From Erythrophleum ivorense (taxonomy: Eukaryota > Streptophyta > Magnoliopsida > Fabales > Fabaceae): DNA of 64,000 nt. The DNA is taken from assembly GCA_026724425.1 (NCBI GenBank), contig JAIUCV010000003.1, positions 65,463,088 through 65,527,087 on the forward strand, read 5' to 3'. The notes under the pieces were generated by a model that saw nothing but the letters and a program-made list of their open reading frames with translations, had not been told where the DNA came from and did not search any database. Made by a program: the position numbers and the translations under genes. Shown piece by piece: positions 12,288 through 26,403 of the stretch (position 1 is the first letter of the stretch; each line of letters begins with the position of its first letter).

Positions 12288-13788
12288 ACTAAATAGTTGG
12301 ATAAATTGGAGATAACTTTTATAATTGTTTTGATTTAAAATTACCTATATTATTTTTACTTTTAAAATTTTATACTTTAATGTAATTTTAAAATTTTTTA
12401 TCAAAATATCATTCATTTAAACTAATTTTTAAGTTTTGTTAAAATTATGTAAATTTTTTGTATTTTTAAAAAATATATAAATATCTTCTAAACTTTTACA
12501 TTTTAGTGCACTTTAAAATTTTTTGATTAAAATATTTTTCATTTACATAAACTTCTTATGAATTAAGAAGTTATCATAAGGTAAATTTTTATTTTAATAG
12601 AAATTTGCATATGTTTAAAAAATAAGGAGATATGTGTGTAATTTTGACAAAATTTAAAGAAAATTTATATATTTACTCTACATCTTATTATAAAAAAAAA
12701 ACATTGGTTTATCTATGAGTTTTCACTTAAGTAGTATATTAAAATGAAAAAAAATTGATATACAATTATTTATATTTATATTATCAAATTTATTAATTAA
12801 AATATAATAAATGTATACTTTTTAAATAATGACATAACATATATATTATTTTTGTTGATAAATATATAATTTTTTATTAAGTTATATATTTATTATATTA
12901 TTAAAAAAAGTATACACTTGTCATATTTTAATTAGATAATATGATCATAAAAATATAATTAATTACATCTAGGTTTAGTCCTATTAAAATTTTATGCTTT
13001 TTTTTATAAAAAATAATTGATTTATTGATTTATATTTTTAATTACATGGGAAATAAGTGATTTAGAAAATTCAAAGTGACCAAGAAAAAGTAATAATTGA
13101 AATTAAATACATTAATCACAGGTTATTATAAAAATTATTAATCTTATATTATAATTTTCAAATGAATTATCACAGTCATTTTTTTAGTATATAGCAACAA
13201 GAAAATTGGATTTAAAGTCTCATAGAAATTATTTTTTCTTTATAAGAAGTTTGAAATTTCCTCTTGCTTGAATGGAACAAGTTGACAAAATGTTGATATA
13301 AATATCCAATTCCTCCATAAATTTATTCCTAGTTATTGATTATGTTCAATTGCTGTTGTTGTTGTTGTTTTTTTTTTTTTTTTTAAATTCACAAAGACGA
13401 GTATGGAGAATTAGTTCGCCATTCTATGAAATTCCTATATCTAGACCAAGTGGCCGACTATCACTTTCCAAAATTTTCACAGCAAATAAAAAAAGAAAAT
13501 TTCTTTGAATGGAATCTGAGTAAAGGAATAAAGGATAATATTACTTTCTGGAATAAACAAAATATGACATTATTAATAGCGAATACCTAATAATGCAGAC
13601 AAATTGTGTAAATAAATGGCCAAAAATAAAAAGACAAAATGGGATTATGTTCTCTCTTTTTACATCAGTATTATTATATTTGGTTGCTTGAATGGCCGTT
13701 CCTGTGAATATATCCGAACGCTGGGGCTCTATTTTCGTTCAGTTTCTCCCGTGCTCATCAATTATCCCCCTAAACTCTCTCTTCTGCT

Positions 13789-13797
13789 AAACCCTAA
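13789..13797 (+). promoter_or_regulatory. Telo-box-like motif upstream of WAP
   Basis: AAACCCTAA lies in the likely transcribed leader of the WAP-like gene. Telo-boxes of this form occur near transcription starts of many plant housekeeping genes. Function here is inferred from position only. Confidence 0.4.
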
Positions 13798-14103
13798 GAA
13801 CCAGTAGTAGAATTTGCAGAGCCTTTCGTCGACAGACTTTTTAAAAGATTTTCAACGGTCGTCTTGGGATTTTCAAACTCTTTATCGGGAAATCTTCGTG
13901 TCGTTTCCAATAGCCAAAATTTGTATCTGACACCATACTCTTTGCTCTAGTCAAGATTGTCTTTGCCTTGGAGTTTGATCTTCTTATTCAAGCTTAAAAT
14001 CTGCATTGGAGCTGGAACTAAGCGGCGTAGATTCGCATTGAAGCTTGATTTTCAGTTCACCTTGCTTTTCAGCTTTTGGGTCATTTTGGTTGCAAAAATA
14101 TAT

Positions 14104-14397
14104 GTAAGCACAGGTATCAGAAAACAGTTTCGAAACTGAATCAAACTGAATGAATTCCGCTTCAGTGATTTTGGAAGTGAACATAGTAGAAAGCGCGGGA
14201 TTGAAGATTTGCTTTTTTTCGTTTACATATTTTTCTCAGCAATCAAATGGACCCTTTCCTTCCAATCTGCTTTTGATACTTGTGAATTATATGCTACTGA
14301 TAATGAATCATTTAGCGATTTGATAGTATAAATCTATTTCTTTGTCTAGCTTTATTTGTAAGGGAATGAATTTTTCTTGTGTTTCTTAATTTGGCAG
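14104..14397 (+). other. Probable 5' UTR intron of the WAP-like gene
   Basis: A GTAAGC donor at 14104 and a TTGGCAG acceptor ending at 14397 bracket T-rich DNA with stops in the coding frame, 78 bases before the start codon. Removing it would join leader exons from about 13.7 kb. Confidence 0.55.
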
Positions 14398-14475
14398 CGT
14401 ACTGGGTTTCACCTCGTATTTTGAATGGCCCCAAATTGCTGATAGTGATGCTTACGTACTAAGGAGCGACTGGTG

Positions 14476-17400
14476 ATGGAGAGCTTAACTGGTATGGATG
14501 TCATTGAGCGGACTAGTGATAATGGTGAGGGGAACGAGAGTCTGGGTGATCATATAGTTGAGGAAATGGAATCTTTTCTGTTACACATAAATGAACGGCT
14601 GACCATCTCTAGGATGGTGAGTGACTCTGTCATAAAGGGCATGATCAATGCGGTTGAGCAAGAGGCAGCTGAGAGAATTTCTCAGAAAGAAATGGAGGTG
14701 GTTGGGCTAAAGGAAGAGCTACATAGTTACCATGTAGGTGTGGACAAAACTAAAACACTGGGGTCTTCAGTAGTCCATGAGCCCCCTAAAGCTAATAGTC
14801 ATCACTTATCTGATATTGTTGTAAATCATGATGGACTGCTAGAGTCTATAGAGAGCATCCAAATCGTAGTCAATGAGCAGTTAAAGCAGCTTAAGAAGGA
14901 AATTGATAAAATTAGAGGGAATAATTCCCACAGAAGAACAAGTTCAGGCTCTGAGTTAGTAGAATTAGGTGGTATTTTGTGTAAGGAGGTACCGGAAAGA
15001 TGGATTTATGTTGATAAAACCATTGACAGTCTAACAGGTACACTTGAAGCTTTCTACAGGACAGAAGTTGTATCTCAGTTATTAAAGGCATCACTTTCTG
15101 AGTGGCAGCAGGAGCAGGAGTTCCGATCGGAAATTGAAAAGATGGTGATCAACAATTGTATTCGGAGTTTGCAGGAAGGGTTTGAACAGAAACTATGGGA
15201 CCAAAATGCTCAAATTTGTAGCTCTGAAAGTGGGAATTGGTTTCACAGACTAGAAGAGATCTCATGCTTGCGCCAGGAATTGGATTTTATTTCCAAAGCA
15301 CTGTCTGTCTCAGAAACTGGGCATCCTTTTTCTCATGGATCCTCAGAGAATGGTGAGGAACAGTGTAATAATAAGAGGAGTGACCATTTCCACAGGAAGC
15401 TTCCAACCAATCGCCTATCACCTTCTATTGTGGATGGAAATGGCAAACATGAGAACTCAAACAAGCCTGACAATTCGGATTCTGCCTCTCTAAAGCACAT
15501 GTCTAGAGATGAATTGATCACTTATTATGATTCCAAGATAAATGAGATGAAAAGAAACCATGAATCTAAAGTGCAAGAGAAAACTGAAGAGAATATCCGT
15601 CTTAGGGGGGAACTATATAGAGAAAGAGGTTCTTTGTTGCAATTGAAGAAGGATAAGGAGTTTGATACGTTGAGGAAGAAAATTCCTGATGTTATTACAA
15701 AATTGGATACAATTTTTGTTGGAAATGAGAAAATGCACCCTTTCAGTGAAAACATTGAGTCTCTTAACAGTTTAAAGGATAGACTGGAGTTCCTACACAT
15801 TGAGAATTGCAAACTCAAGGACATGCTTGTTGATAAGGAAAAGGAAATTAAATGTCTTTCATCACAGCTTTCAGATGCTGGGGAGAAATTATTGCAACAA
15901 CAACTGACTCAGAAAAATTTGGTGCAAACTATTAATAAGCTTGAGGGTGATACAGGAGATGCACATGCTGAAGTTTCTGTTATCCAAGATGTATATAAAT
16001 GTGTTCTTGAAGAGATTATGGATGAATTTAGATGCATTACTGAAGAATCACATCTCAAGCAAACTATCATGGAAGAAGTGTTTAAAGTTGTATTCAATGA
16101 AGCTGCTCATGATACTCAACCTTCTAGCAGATTGGAATTTGAGGATCCAGATGTGGAGTCTATTATCATGCAAGGGCTGTTGGATTTTATATTTCAAGAA
16201 GCTCTGCTGGATGCTAACAAAGAAACACAAAAATTGGAAACTGCAGAAAGGAAGAAACTAGAGCAAGAAATACTCAGGCTGACATCAATAGCGGAGGAAA
16301 AGATTAAGCTAGCACAGGAAGCATCGGATGCATTGATACAAGAGAAGAAAAATTTGGAGTTAGCTTCTGAAGAACTGAACAGTTTGAGAGTAGAAACAAT
16401 TGTCCAACAGAATGTACTCTCAGAGAGCAAGAAAGAGTTGGATGTCACCAAGGGTGAACTGCTTGAAGCATGGAAGAAAGTTGAACAATATAAGGAGCAA
16501 ATGCATGAGTTACATCTAAACCTTGAACAAAGAACCATTAAGCTTAGAGAAATTGATGACGAAAGAAGGGCGCTTCGTGCTGTTTCACAAGAGCAACGGG
16601 ATGCATTAACTCTAATTGCAGAAAAAGAGAGGGAGACCAGGAAGCAAATGGAATCAGCAATTGCTCTCGCCCGTAAATTGTTGACAGCATTTGATAATTT
16701 TGAATCTAGAGTGAATGAAGATATTTCAAGAAATAGTTTGAGGTATTTAATGACTGTGCTAAGTTCCTTCTTTTTAGTATAATGCCAAATGAATTTGTTA
16801 TTAACTTCTGTTTGTATGGTTCTCATGTCATCTGTGATTTTATAGCATTTCTATGCAGCCTTCCTGCAAGCACAAAGCGTAAAAGCTTCTGCAAACCAGC
16901 AATTACATCAAGCATGTGTTTGCCTTTGGATTATTCTGACTTTGATGTCCATTACCTTTTTTGAAGGATTAGTTTAATTTTCTAACTTAGTTATATTTGT
17001 TTTTGAACACATTCTGAATTCTTAAGCCTGTTGAACACTATACTGTGCATATTTTATTCATAGTTCCTTGTGGTTAATGTCTTAAGATTGTTCTGCTCTG
17101 GTGTGCATACCTGAAGGAGTTTCATGAGAACCAATATTTTTTGTTGAAATGTCATATTTGACGTTGATTTGGCTCTTCCTTTTGGATATAAGGTCCTAAC
17201 TTCGTCTTATCAACTGCTAACACTCTGACTCCATGCCCTATCTACCCATCTTGTTGGTGGCTTGCTGCTTACCACAGGCCAGGACCCAGGAGTTTTTAGT
17301 TTGATTCTTTTGGTCTAGAAGTTGATATATATAAACTTGCTGGTTTTTGGTGAAGGAGGCATTTGCCTCCTTTGTTAGATTTGCTAGCTCAGAAACCTGG

Positions 17401-20400
17401 TCCTAGATTTGAAGGGAGTCTTCTGCCAATTTACTGGAAACTACTTGAAAACAGTTAGGGAATAAAACACTTCATTCATGCTTCTTAAAAGCATATAGAA
17501 GTCCTGTTAGACTTTCTAGCATTCTAGAACAGGCTAGGCTCTTAAGTTACTCATTTAATGAGTTACAGCTAAATTTTATTTGAGCCAAGTATAACTTGGT
17601 TTATCTATTAAATGACCCCGAATACGTGGACCCTGAGCTAACTATTAATTTTGGACTGCTATAATAACCTAAACACCATAGAGAAGCTCTTATCTTCTGG
17701 AAATTTCTCAGCAATTTTTATAGGCATGAACCTATTGATTTTCCAAAAAATATCTTAGGAATTAGGAATTTTCCTGGTTATATTGTTCATATGTGTTGTT
17801 TGAATGTTTATTCTTTGTGTATTGGATAGGTGAAAATTAATTCATTGGAGCCATTAATGCTTTTATGCCCTTTTATTATTTTTTTAATTTTTTTATATGA
17901 ATATATCACTAAGCTAATATCATGTCAACGTATTAATTGATTTTACATTACGCAAATTTTGTGAGAGGAAATGCCAATTTAATCTTGCCATTTCCCTTTT
18001 TATGGTCTGCTTGCCTCTGCTGTATGTAACAATTACTTCTTTTTATTTTTGTAATTATGAACTCAATGGGGAACTTTTATAAAGATTACAGCCTGAACTA
18101 CTTCATACATGCAATTTTATTGTCAGGATTGGAAACATAAGTTCTGAGTTCCATGGCCTTACTAACAAAGCCAATATACTTAAGACCGTGGGACTGGTGT
18201 ACAAGCAGAGGCTCGAAATAAGATGTTCTGACCTTGCAAAGGCTGAGGCAGAGGTATGTAATCAGAAGCATTAAGCCCTTTATGCAATCAGAAATATTAC
18301 ATCGGTTCTGGGTGTATGTGTTTTTTTAATTTAATTGATCTTATAACCTCATAATCTATCCCTGCTGCAATGCATGCCAATTCCCTTGAATTTGATTATA
18401 AAGTAGTTGAAGAAATTCAGAGATCTTATGCTTTGATTCTTATTCTTTGAAAGCTGAATGGTTCGAGTACAAATGGGGGTTGGAGTGCTAAGTTGCAATG
18501 TCAAAAATCCCAAGGAAATAGCTTATACAAATTTTAAATTAAAACTAACTTATCTTGGCCAAAATACAAGGTTAGGAAAAAATAATAATAATAGAAGCCT
18601 AACAACCTAACAAACAGATAAAAATTTAAAATAAATAATTATCCCATCTCAACAGAAAGATAAGGTAATAAAAAACCTAACAAGTTAATGTCTTTTAGAA
18701 TAAAAAAAAACTAGTATTAAAAAAGCTACTAAATAATAATAAAACTAATATTAAAATGCTGCTAAATGACATGTGCCATAAAACAAGCCCTTTTAACGTC
18801 TTCTCCAAGAAGAATGTTCTCCAACAGGAGTGTTTGTGTGAAGAAAAAGCTTATTGGATACGTTTTGCCCTATTTCTTCACAAATAGGAACTCAGTCAGT
18901 ATTTTGAACTTCCACTGAGAGAGAGACCCTGAGAGTGAACCTTTCTGCATATGTATTTCTTTTTTTCCTTTGTAACATTTTTCTTGGCTATTTTTGTGCA
19001 TGTCATCTGTTTTGTTACAAGATTTGAAAGTAGGGGTTAACATTTTTTACTTATATACTGACGTATGAATTATGCCCCTAATCCTGCAAGCTGCATGGTA
19101 AATAGTCAGTAATGAGACTGATATATTTAATCTCTATGTTTATAAAATTATGTGCAAACTTTGAAGATTCTATCAACTCTCCCCCTTCTCTCCTTTCCTT
19201 TGCTAGGGGAATAGGGGGTTTGTCCTTGCTGATGCCATGTTGACAAGAAAAGAAAGGAACTCTGTTTGTATGAAGTATGAAGGTTACTTTGAAGCAGTGA
19301 ACCAAAAGTGTTGTTCTACTAATAATGTTTAAATATGTCAAAGTAATTCTATGAAATGGAATTGTAATTATATAGTGTAGGATTCTTTAGAGCACTTAGA
19401 ACTGCAAAATGTTGGATGCATGAGTATCTATGAAAAATCTTATTTCTTTTTCTTCCTTGAACACAGCCAGATTCAAGAATTGAACAATTACTTGAAATTA
19501 TGTCCTTATTGTATATGATGCATCTGTCAACAAGGTGAAGAATAGATGGATGGAAGAATTATTTCACATAAAATTCTTTGGTGCTTGATTGAAAAAATTC
19601 TGTTCGAGACCAGATAAAAAATTGATGCATATATGAAAGACCAAAACAGTGTTTTCCTTGATAGAAACCTCCCATTAAGTTAGCTTGAGCAGAAGACTAC
19701 AGAGAGTCAAATTAACTATCCTGTCCCAAAGTACATCTGATAGAAGAAATTAATCTTGAAGAATCTACTGTTAGTGACCATACATTAAATCTTTATGCAA
19801 ACATCACACTTTCCCACAAGTTTTTAACCCTTCTTACTTCTAAGAAATGCTTGGTAACCAGGAATGAGGATTCCTTAGTTTGGTAGGAAAATCAATATGA
19901 AATGACAATTCTCTTATGGGTCTTGATTCCGCTGAGGCATGAATCAGTAGCACCAGTCCTTTGTAGCGGGGTGGGAATCCAGATTCCTAGCAACCAGGAA
20001 TCATTGGATTTATGTTTTATTTCCTTACTTATCTTCATATGGTTATATGTTGATTTCCTTCAATGCTATTCCATGTACTGAATGAATAGGGAATGAAATG
20101 TGATTCCCTTCATAAGGAACCAAACATTAGTCATTCAATTCTAATCCATTTCCATTACTGTTTCAATTCTGTAAAAATTGATTGTGTGTGCCAAATGTAA
20201 CATTAATCCTTTTAAAGTAATTGATAACAGCTCCCCTGAGTCAATTAGTTGATCCACATCTCCCCCTACCTCACATATCCCAATTCATTGGGTAATGGAA
20301 AAGCACTTGTGGGTTTCCAAACAAGAGAGGAAAGATTAACCTACATTAGTGATCAGTTTGAGTTGGCTTTGCTTTTCAGCGGATGGGAGTGGGAAGCATG

Positions 20401-23400
20401 CTTAATTACACAAACTACATAGTTATTGATATTCATGCATTAACAATAAGTTCTATGTTGCCTTTGATATATGTGATTGATAATATGTTAATTGGAAATA
20501 CTGCAGAATTTGATAATGGCAATAATTTATGATAAGTCTTGACTTTTCAATCAACAGAATTATTTATTTTTCTGAATTGTGATTATATCAGGATTATTGG
20601 AAGAAAATGAAAAAGGAAAAAAAGAAAAAAAGTTGATTGGAAATTGAAGGCCTGTGCCTCAGATTTATCTTGTAAAATTTTAGTGACACATGCTGTACAA
20701 TTTGATACTGAACTAGAGAAGATATCTCAACCCACTAGAAGAATATTAATTTATGTATGCTGACCTTCAGTGCTTATATTGGATATTACACTGAACTTTC
20801 AGGTTGATCTATTGGGGGATGAGGTAGATGTCCTTCTCGGCCTCCTTGAAAAGATATACATTGCGCTTGATCATTATTCACCCATATTGCGGCATTACCC
20901 TGGGGTAAGAATCTATTCCTTTTTGTTCATCAGTTTAGTGTTTGCAGAGAATTTGAAGTGTGTACAAGGGCGACTAGTCTGATATTATTTAGTATCTATT
21001 TAACTTTTGAATTATATTTCCTTATGGATAGATAACTGTTGTAAGGATATTAAATACAACTGTTCTGGCTCTGTAATTTAGGCAATTGGTATTTCGCAAA
21101 AGACCGTAGACAGAAAATAAGCCTTTTAATTTGGTGAATTTTAAAAAATCAAAAGTATTTCATATGTTTCATGCAATTATGTTGTCCTATTTAATGTTCA
21201 TCGGTATTGCTTGCCATTTCAACTGACAAAATTTCGTCTTTACTTAATTACCGTCAATGTTGCCAGATATTCATTTCTCTATTATGCTTTCTTTATTTCT
21301 CACTTAAATACATTTCAAAAGAATCTCCATCTGACTTAAAAATTGAAAAAGAAAGATAGGAAAGGCCTCTCCACTAGAGATGGATAGTTAATGTTTTGTC
21401 ATTAGACTATCAAGTAAGAACATTCATTAATGAATAATTAAGTTAACAAACTGCTGTACTATGACAGTAGTGTTTCATGTTTACCAAGACCTGAGGTTTT
21501 ACAATTGAACATATAATATATGAATTGGTTCAATGGCAAAGATTTTATAGAGGAAAAGGTATGTATAAACCACAATAATTGTTTGCAGTGATCCATCTTT
21601 TTTCAGAAGAAAAATATTCTGGATTTATCTTGTTCACATGGTAGAATTTTGAAACAGTTAATTTATCTAATTATGTGCAAAGAATATTCATAAATGTAGG
21701 CTTCAACTTTAGGACATGTTGCTCCCACAGTTGAGCATAAACTAACAAACTAGAACTAGGTCCAGAATTCGTTTCAATTTTGTTTAAGTGAGGAATTCTG
21801 TGTAGACATATTCCTTTGATTGTTTTAAGCTCCTCAATGGTACGTCCCTGACATTAAATGAATTATGTTCAAAACTTTGTGTAAACTTAGCTTTTGATAG
21901 AAGGTGCCCTTAAAAGGATGATATTAGTTTGGTATCTTTATAGATCAGCAGCTGAAAGTTATCCATGATTGCCTATAGTGGTGTCTGTTTTGATCAACGC
22001 TATATAGTGTTGTATTTTGTTCACTCAGAAGTTGCAAGAAGTATAACGCTATGCAAGATTACAATACTACAAAATAAAGGCTTGTTTTAATAATTGAGCT
22101 TTCAGTTTTGTCAGCTAGCTTCTTGTGATTAGTTATTCTAACTGTGGTACGTCCATATTGCTTGGGCTTAAAAAGGGTGAGTGATGAAGAATTTTTTTGC
22201 TTGTTTGTTCCATTCGAGGTCGGAGATTATTGTTCTTTGAAGATATCCTTCCCGTTGCAATCTGATAAAAAGCTCATCTATTTTTGTTTTCTTTTTTGAT
22301 AGAAAAAGAAGCTTTACTGATAAAACTCCATCTATTCAACCATAGTAAGATTGAGAAGAATTTGTGATTAGAAATAGATACACGTATGGCGTTGGGGACA
22401 AGAATGGGATTAGGCCACGGGTACCCACTACCTGAAACCTATATTTAGCGTGAGTTTGAATTTGGGTTTCATTTGTTATGGTATGCGGTGAGATGTATTT
22501 TGATTGTGTTGTATTGTTGTTTGACTTAGGTTGATCACTTTTATCGTGGCATATGTTAATTGTTAGTGTTAAGTTTTTTCTTCTATAATTGGTCATATTA
22601 CGACAATATATTTTGGAAGATACCTTAAATCATAGTACCCTTATGTCATCCCATTCAACATCAATCTATGATAAACATAAATGGTATCAACATATTGGAT
22701 ATATAGATAATGGGCCACCTTTAGTTCATATAATTACATATGTTCTTCAAAGTAATTTTTCGGTAAAAGGAGGATTTTGTGGGGATGAATTTATGTATCT
22801 AGTATTGAGATGTTAGACGTCTAAATTTTACTCATTCAGTAAGTCAACTGTGCTGCATGGAAACATCCCCGGCCAAGTCTGTTAGCTATATCAAGCTCTG
22901 CAGCTTCTAGCCTTTCAATCTCGCAGGTAGCCAATGTTGAAAGGGAAAAGAAAAAAGCAAAGGAAGAAAAAAGGGAAGAAATGAAATGAGCATTTTTGTT
23001 TGTATTCGTCAAGTCCCCTGTACTCCCTAATAGGCACATGGTTCCACCTACCCCAAAATAAATCTCAATCCTTTTGATTATTCATAACTTTATTTGAGGC
23101 CCTGAGGCTGCTGTGTGACTTTGTTGATGATGGCAGCATGTCTGGGTGTTCACCTGACTTACGGTCCAGATTGCATGTCGATACCTGCCATGTCATGTTG
23201 ATTGGGTGATGATACAACTTTTGCTATTGATTTTGCCTGTAACACATCAAATTTTGAAGACTAAACTAACATTTGGGTCCTTATAAAATTTACAAACTTC
23301 TTCAAAATGTGGGTCCCTCAATTTCAGTTCCCCTCAATATAATAGTTTACATTTTCATTCTTCACCAATTCAGTCCTTCCATCAACTCACATCATGTGTC

Positions 23401-24003
23401 CTTTGTCAAATTACTAACATGGCCTCTTTGGTGAGCTCCTCAGTTAACAAAGATGTATATTCGATTCATCCATATCAGCAAGTTGGCTAAAAAGAGATGA
23501 TCTGATTTAACATAAGGAGACCAAATTGTTGAAGAAAGAGTAAGTGGAGTACTAAATTGAGATTGAAAACAAAGGACAAACTAAGAAAGTTAACATCTTT
23601 TACGTTTTTTTTTTGGGGGGGGGGGGGGGGGTTCATTTATCTTTTACGGTTGAGGTTGCTGGTTTTAGAGATTTTGATTCTGAAACACACCCATATCTCA
23701 TTAATAATCCATTTTCAGAGACTAAATTGTTGAAGATGAGTAAGTGGAGTACTAAATTGAGAGGAATTGAAAACAAAGGACAAACTGAGAAAGTCTACAT
23801 CTTTTACAGTTTTATTTTTCTTGGTCATTTCATTTATACAGCTGAGATTGCTGGTTTTAGAGATTTTGATTCTGAAGACACCCATATCTCATTAATTATT
23901 CATTCTCCTTTTGGTTTGTGCTCTGTCCATTGTTTTGCAGATTATTGAGATTCTGGAGCTTGTAAGAAGAAAACTGAGTGGAGAGTCTAGAAAACCTGTT
24001 TGA
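14476..24003 (+). CDS. WAP: WPP domain-associated protein (852 aa, 4 exons)
   Basis: A long coiled-coil protein of the WAP family, known from tomato as a partner of WPP-domain proteins at the nuclear envelope and Golgi region. Exons: 14476-16742, 18127-18253, 20803-20904 and 23941-24003; all junctions are GT..AG with matching phases. Family hallmarks are RLTISRMVSDSVIKGM near the N terminus and LLGDEV..LLEKIYIALDHYSP near the C terminus. The centre is Glu/Lys/Leu-rich heptad sequence. The start is the ATG at 14476; an in-frame TGA lies at 14446-14448. The frame runs on past the donor into intron 1 until 16782, which is not coding. Introns are large (1.4, 2.5 and 3.0 kb). Intron 2 has a possible MITE and intron 3 a tandem duplication. 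There is no enzyme motif; a scaffold role is inferred from the family. Confidence 0.92.
19846..20128. mobile_element. Possible MITE in WAP intron 2
   Basis: The left end, AATGCTTGGTAACC, is matched on the other strand at the right end by AATGTTTGGTTCC, giving an imperfect inverted repeat about 283 bp apart. Several GGAATC-type repeats lie inside. No clear target-site duplication was found. Confidence 0.4.
23519..23910 (+). repeat. Imperfect tandem duplication (~195-bp unit) in WAP intron 3
   Basis: Two successive units share the landmarks GACCAAATTG/GACTAAATTG TTGAAGA, AGTAAGTGGAGTACTAAATT, GAAAACAAAGGACAAACT, CATCTTTTAC, TTGCTGGTTTTAGAGATTTT and CCCATATCTCATTAAT. Unit 1 covers about 23519-23715 and unit 2 about 23716-23910. 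Unit 1 carries an inserted T10G17 homopolymer tract at 23605-23631. The second unit ends just before the intron's acceptor. Confidence 0.85.
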
Positions 24004-26328
24004 TCATATGATTTAGCCAGATAAATCGACTGTCATCCTATTGGAAGTTGTTCTGAAGCACCACCATGTTGTTGATTGATTCAATCTTTTTATTTTTTGA
24101 TCTATCTCATCCATATGGGGATGTCAACGTGTTCTGATAATTTCATATTTTCTCATTTCATTTCTTAGGAACTGTGACAACGATATTGCATAATTTATTT
24201 TGGCCCTTGCAGTTTTTAGTTCTACCACAATTTGTGGATCTGTACATGCAAAAATTACCCATTCCTTTTTTTAATCTTGTGACAGATAATGGAGAATAGT
24301 TGTACATTTTGTCCAGAAAAAAATACACACAACTAGTTGATGTGTAACTGTTGGCTTTGATTCCCCACAAATATAAACTTTGAGGAAATCAAGGACAAGA
24401 AAGAGTGTAACAACTTACGCAGTGACAAACAAGAAGCTTCATTTTTGTTTTTTTATACACGTATGTTTCATATTTTTTCTTGACATTCCATTCTCCCTTC
24501 CCTCTAGTAAAACCATAAATTAGTCTTCTGACTTTGTAATGCGTAGTTCTGTTAGCTTTTCTGGTTCGCTATTGGATTTTAGTCTTTGTATATGTCATTT
24601 GGTACATTCTCTAAATTATAATGAGTTTCTAGATGGCTTATCTATAGTTTTGCATGCAATATTGGTATGTGTCTGTTCCTATTTGTGAATTGTGTTTGAA
24701 AGGGTTGTGTTATACTGAACTGTGTTACAAAAATGTCCTTCATCTGCAGTTAACCATTAGGCATAGAGATCCATGAGCTTCTAATGTATAGGTGAACTGG
24801 GCATAATTTGTGCTCGTCGGCAAGTTTCTCGTGATTTTGATTTCTTTAAATCCTAATAATCTCTAGTCCTACAATTTTCAAACAGATGAAACAAAAAATA
24901 ATGGCTTAATTAGTTACTAGAAGGAATATCCTTGTGCTTTTTCCCATGATGTTAAAAAAATAAATAGATGTAGAGGATGGGTTGGTGGTGGAGACGAGCA
25001 TAGAATTTTTTTTTTTTTGGTTTTTGTTTTAATGGCCTGATAGCACAGAATGTATGGTTAAATGTATTGTTACATGTTTAAATATTAACTGGGCCAATTT
25101 TTTGAAACTAGATTGTTATTAATTTGTTTTTTCTGTAAATCTCGTAGAGTAGGTTTGATTATTCAAGAAAAATGCAAATTGTTGTATAATATCTATTATA
25201 TTTTTATAATATAGTATTTATTTATTTTTATAATTTTTTTAAATAAAAATACAAAAATCACTTTTCATATCTAAAATTATTTTGTTATTTTTATTTCTAT
25301 TTCTATACATCTTTGTGTGTTGCAAGCTATCGATAGTTTTAGATAAATGGTTCGCTTTTGATCAGATTACAGATAAGAAAGAGATTTAATTGAGCCGCGC
25401 GTGTCACTTGTGATCAACATGGATTGTCATTTCACATCAAATCCAAGGCTGATTCTAGGCAATTTTTTCTATCCTTGGCAAGTAGTAGTTTATAAGGGAA
25501 AAAAAATCGAACAATAAACAGCCTATTTGATCTTTGATCTTTTAATAAGTAATTATATCCTATTTTAATAATTAATAAGTTCAAATTTGAATGTTTAACC
25601 AAATAATTCCATGTCATCTTAATTTTAATAAATAACTCGTTTCAAATGTTAACATTTAATAATAAAAATTGATAAAGAGGTCACTACAAAAGTTTACGGG
25701 GTTCAGGAATTTTTTTTCCCCTTCTTGGCAGTGTATTAAAATGATGTAAAAATGTAAAATTTTTATGCTTGTTCTCTATGGAAATTTGTTAAAGAAGAAT
25801 GTTAAAATCTGTAAAATAACGATTTTAAGTTATAAAAATAAACCAAAAGTAGCAGTAGGCCAGCTAGATAGTAGATACTAGGCAGTCCTTGATTTAGCCT
25901 AATCAGTCACAACTATAATCAGCAGTGGATAAAAGTTTAAAACCCTAGTCCAGTCCTGGAAGCTCACTGATTAGTAGTAGTTGAAACCAGCAGTCGAATT
26001 ATGATACTGTTGATGCCAGTGGGATCCATGCAAAGTTGAATGAGTTGACCAACTGATCATTAATCGTATATATGCATGAATTTGTACCATCCCAATCAAT
26101 GATTGGAGTGGATATTTCATATTTCTGTGTGCTTGGCTATGACAAAGAGCACTATTCAAAGTAAAACGTCAAAATCTGAATAGAGAATCCAGCTAGGTGG
26201 GGCATTAGCAGCGCGAAAGTCGTATCTCGCTATTTAAATTTAAAACGGAGTGTTGAAAGAAACAATGTTGGTTGGCACATAATTTAATGTATGAGTTGAG
26301 TTGTATTGATAATAGCTTGTAAACAATG

Positions 26329-26332
<4 letters not shown>

Positions 26333-26403
<71 letters not shown>
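26333..26403. repeat. Compound (CT)n(TA)n microsatellite
   Basis: About 25 CT units run directly into about 10 TA units. It is a likely polymorphic marker and prone to sequencing slippage. Confidence 0.95.

Larger units (their letters stand above)
6870..13700. other. AT-rich gene desert
   Basis: About 6.8 kb, very AT-rich, with frequent stops in all frames and no recognisable coding exon. It holds homopolymer A/T runs, a (TA)n run near 11128-11148, a hairpin-like repeat near 9351-9579 and a possible MITE at 12163-12287. The short open frame at 8111-8347 shows no family signature. Confidence 0.7.

Noticed and set aside
14473..14475. GTG codon just before the WAP ATG as a start
   Set aside because: Plant nuclear genes start at ATG; the adjacent ATG at 14476 suffices.
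16743..16782. Read-through end of WAP exon 1 (YLMTVLSSFFLV)
   Set aside because: A GT donor at 16743 joins in phase to 18127 and restores conserved family sequence.
16194..16826. 210-codon open frame on the minus strand opposite WAP exon 1
   Set aside because: Serine/phenylalanine-rich shadow of the Glu/Lys/Leu coiled-coil coding strand, with no family motif.
22380..22450. GGGTACCCACTACCTGAAACC-like segment in WAP intron 3 as a transposon end
   Set aside because: It resembles a repetitive plant motif, but no partner end or duplication was found.
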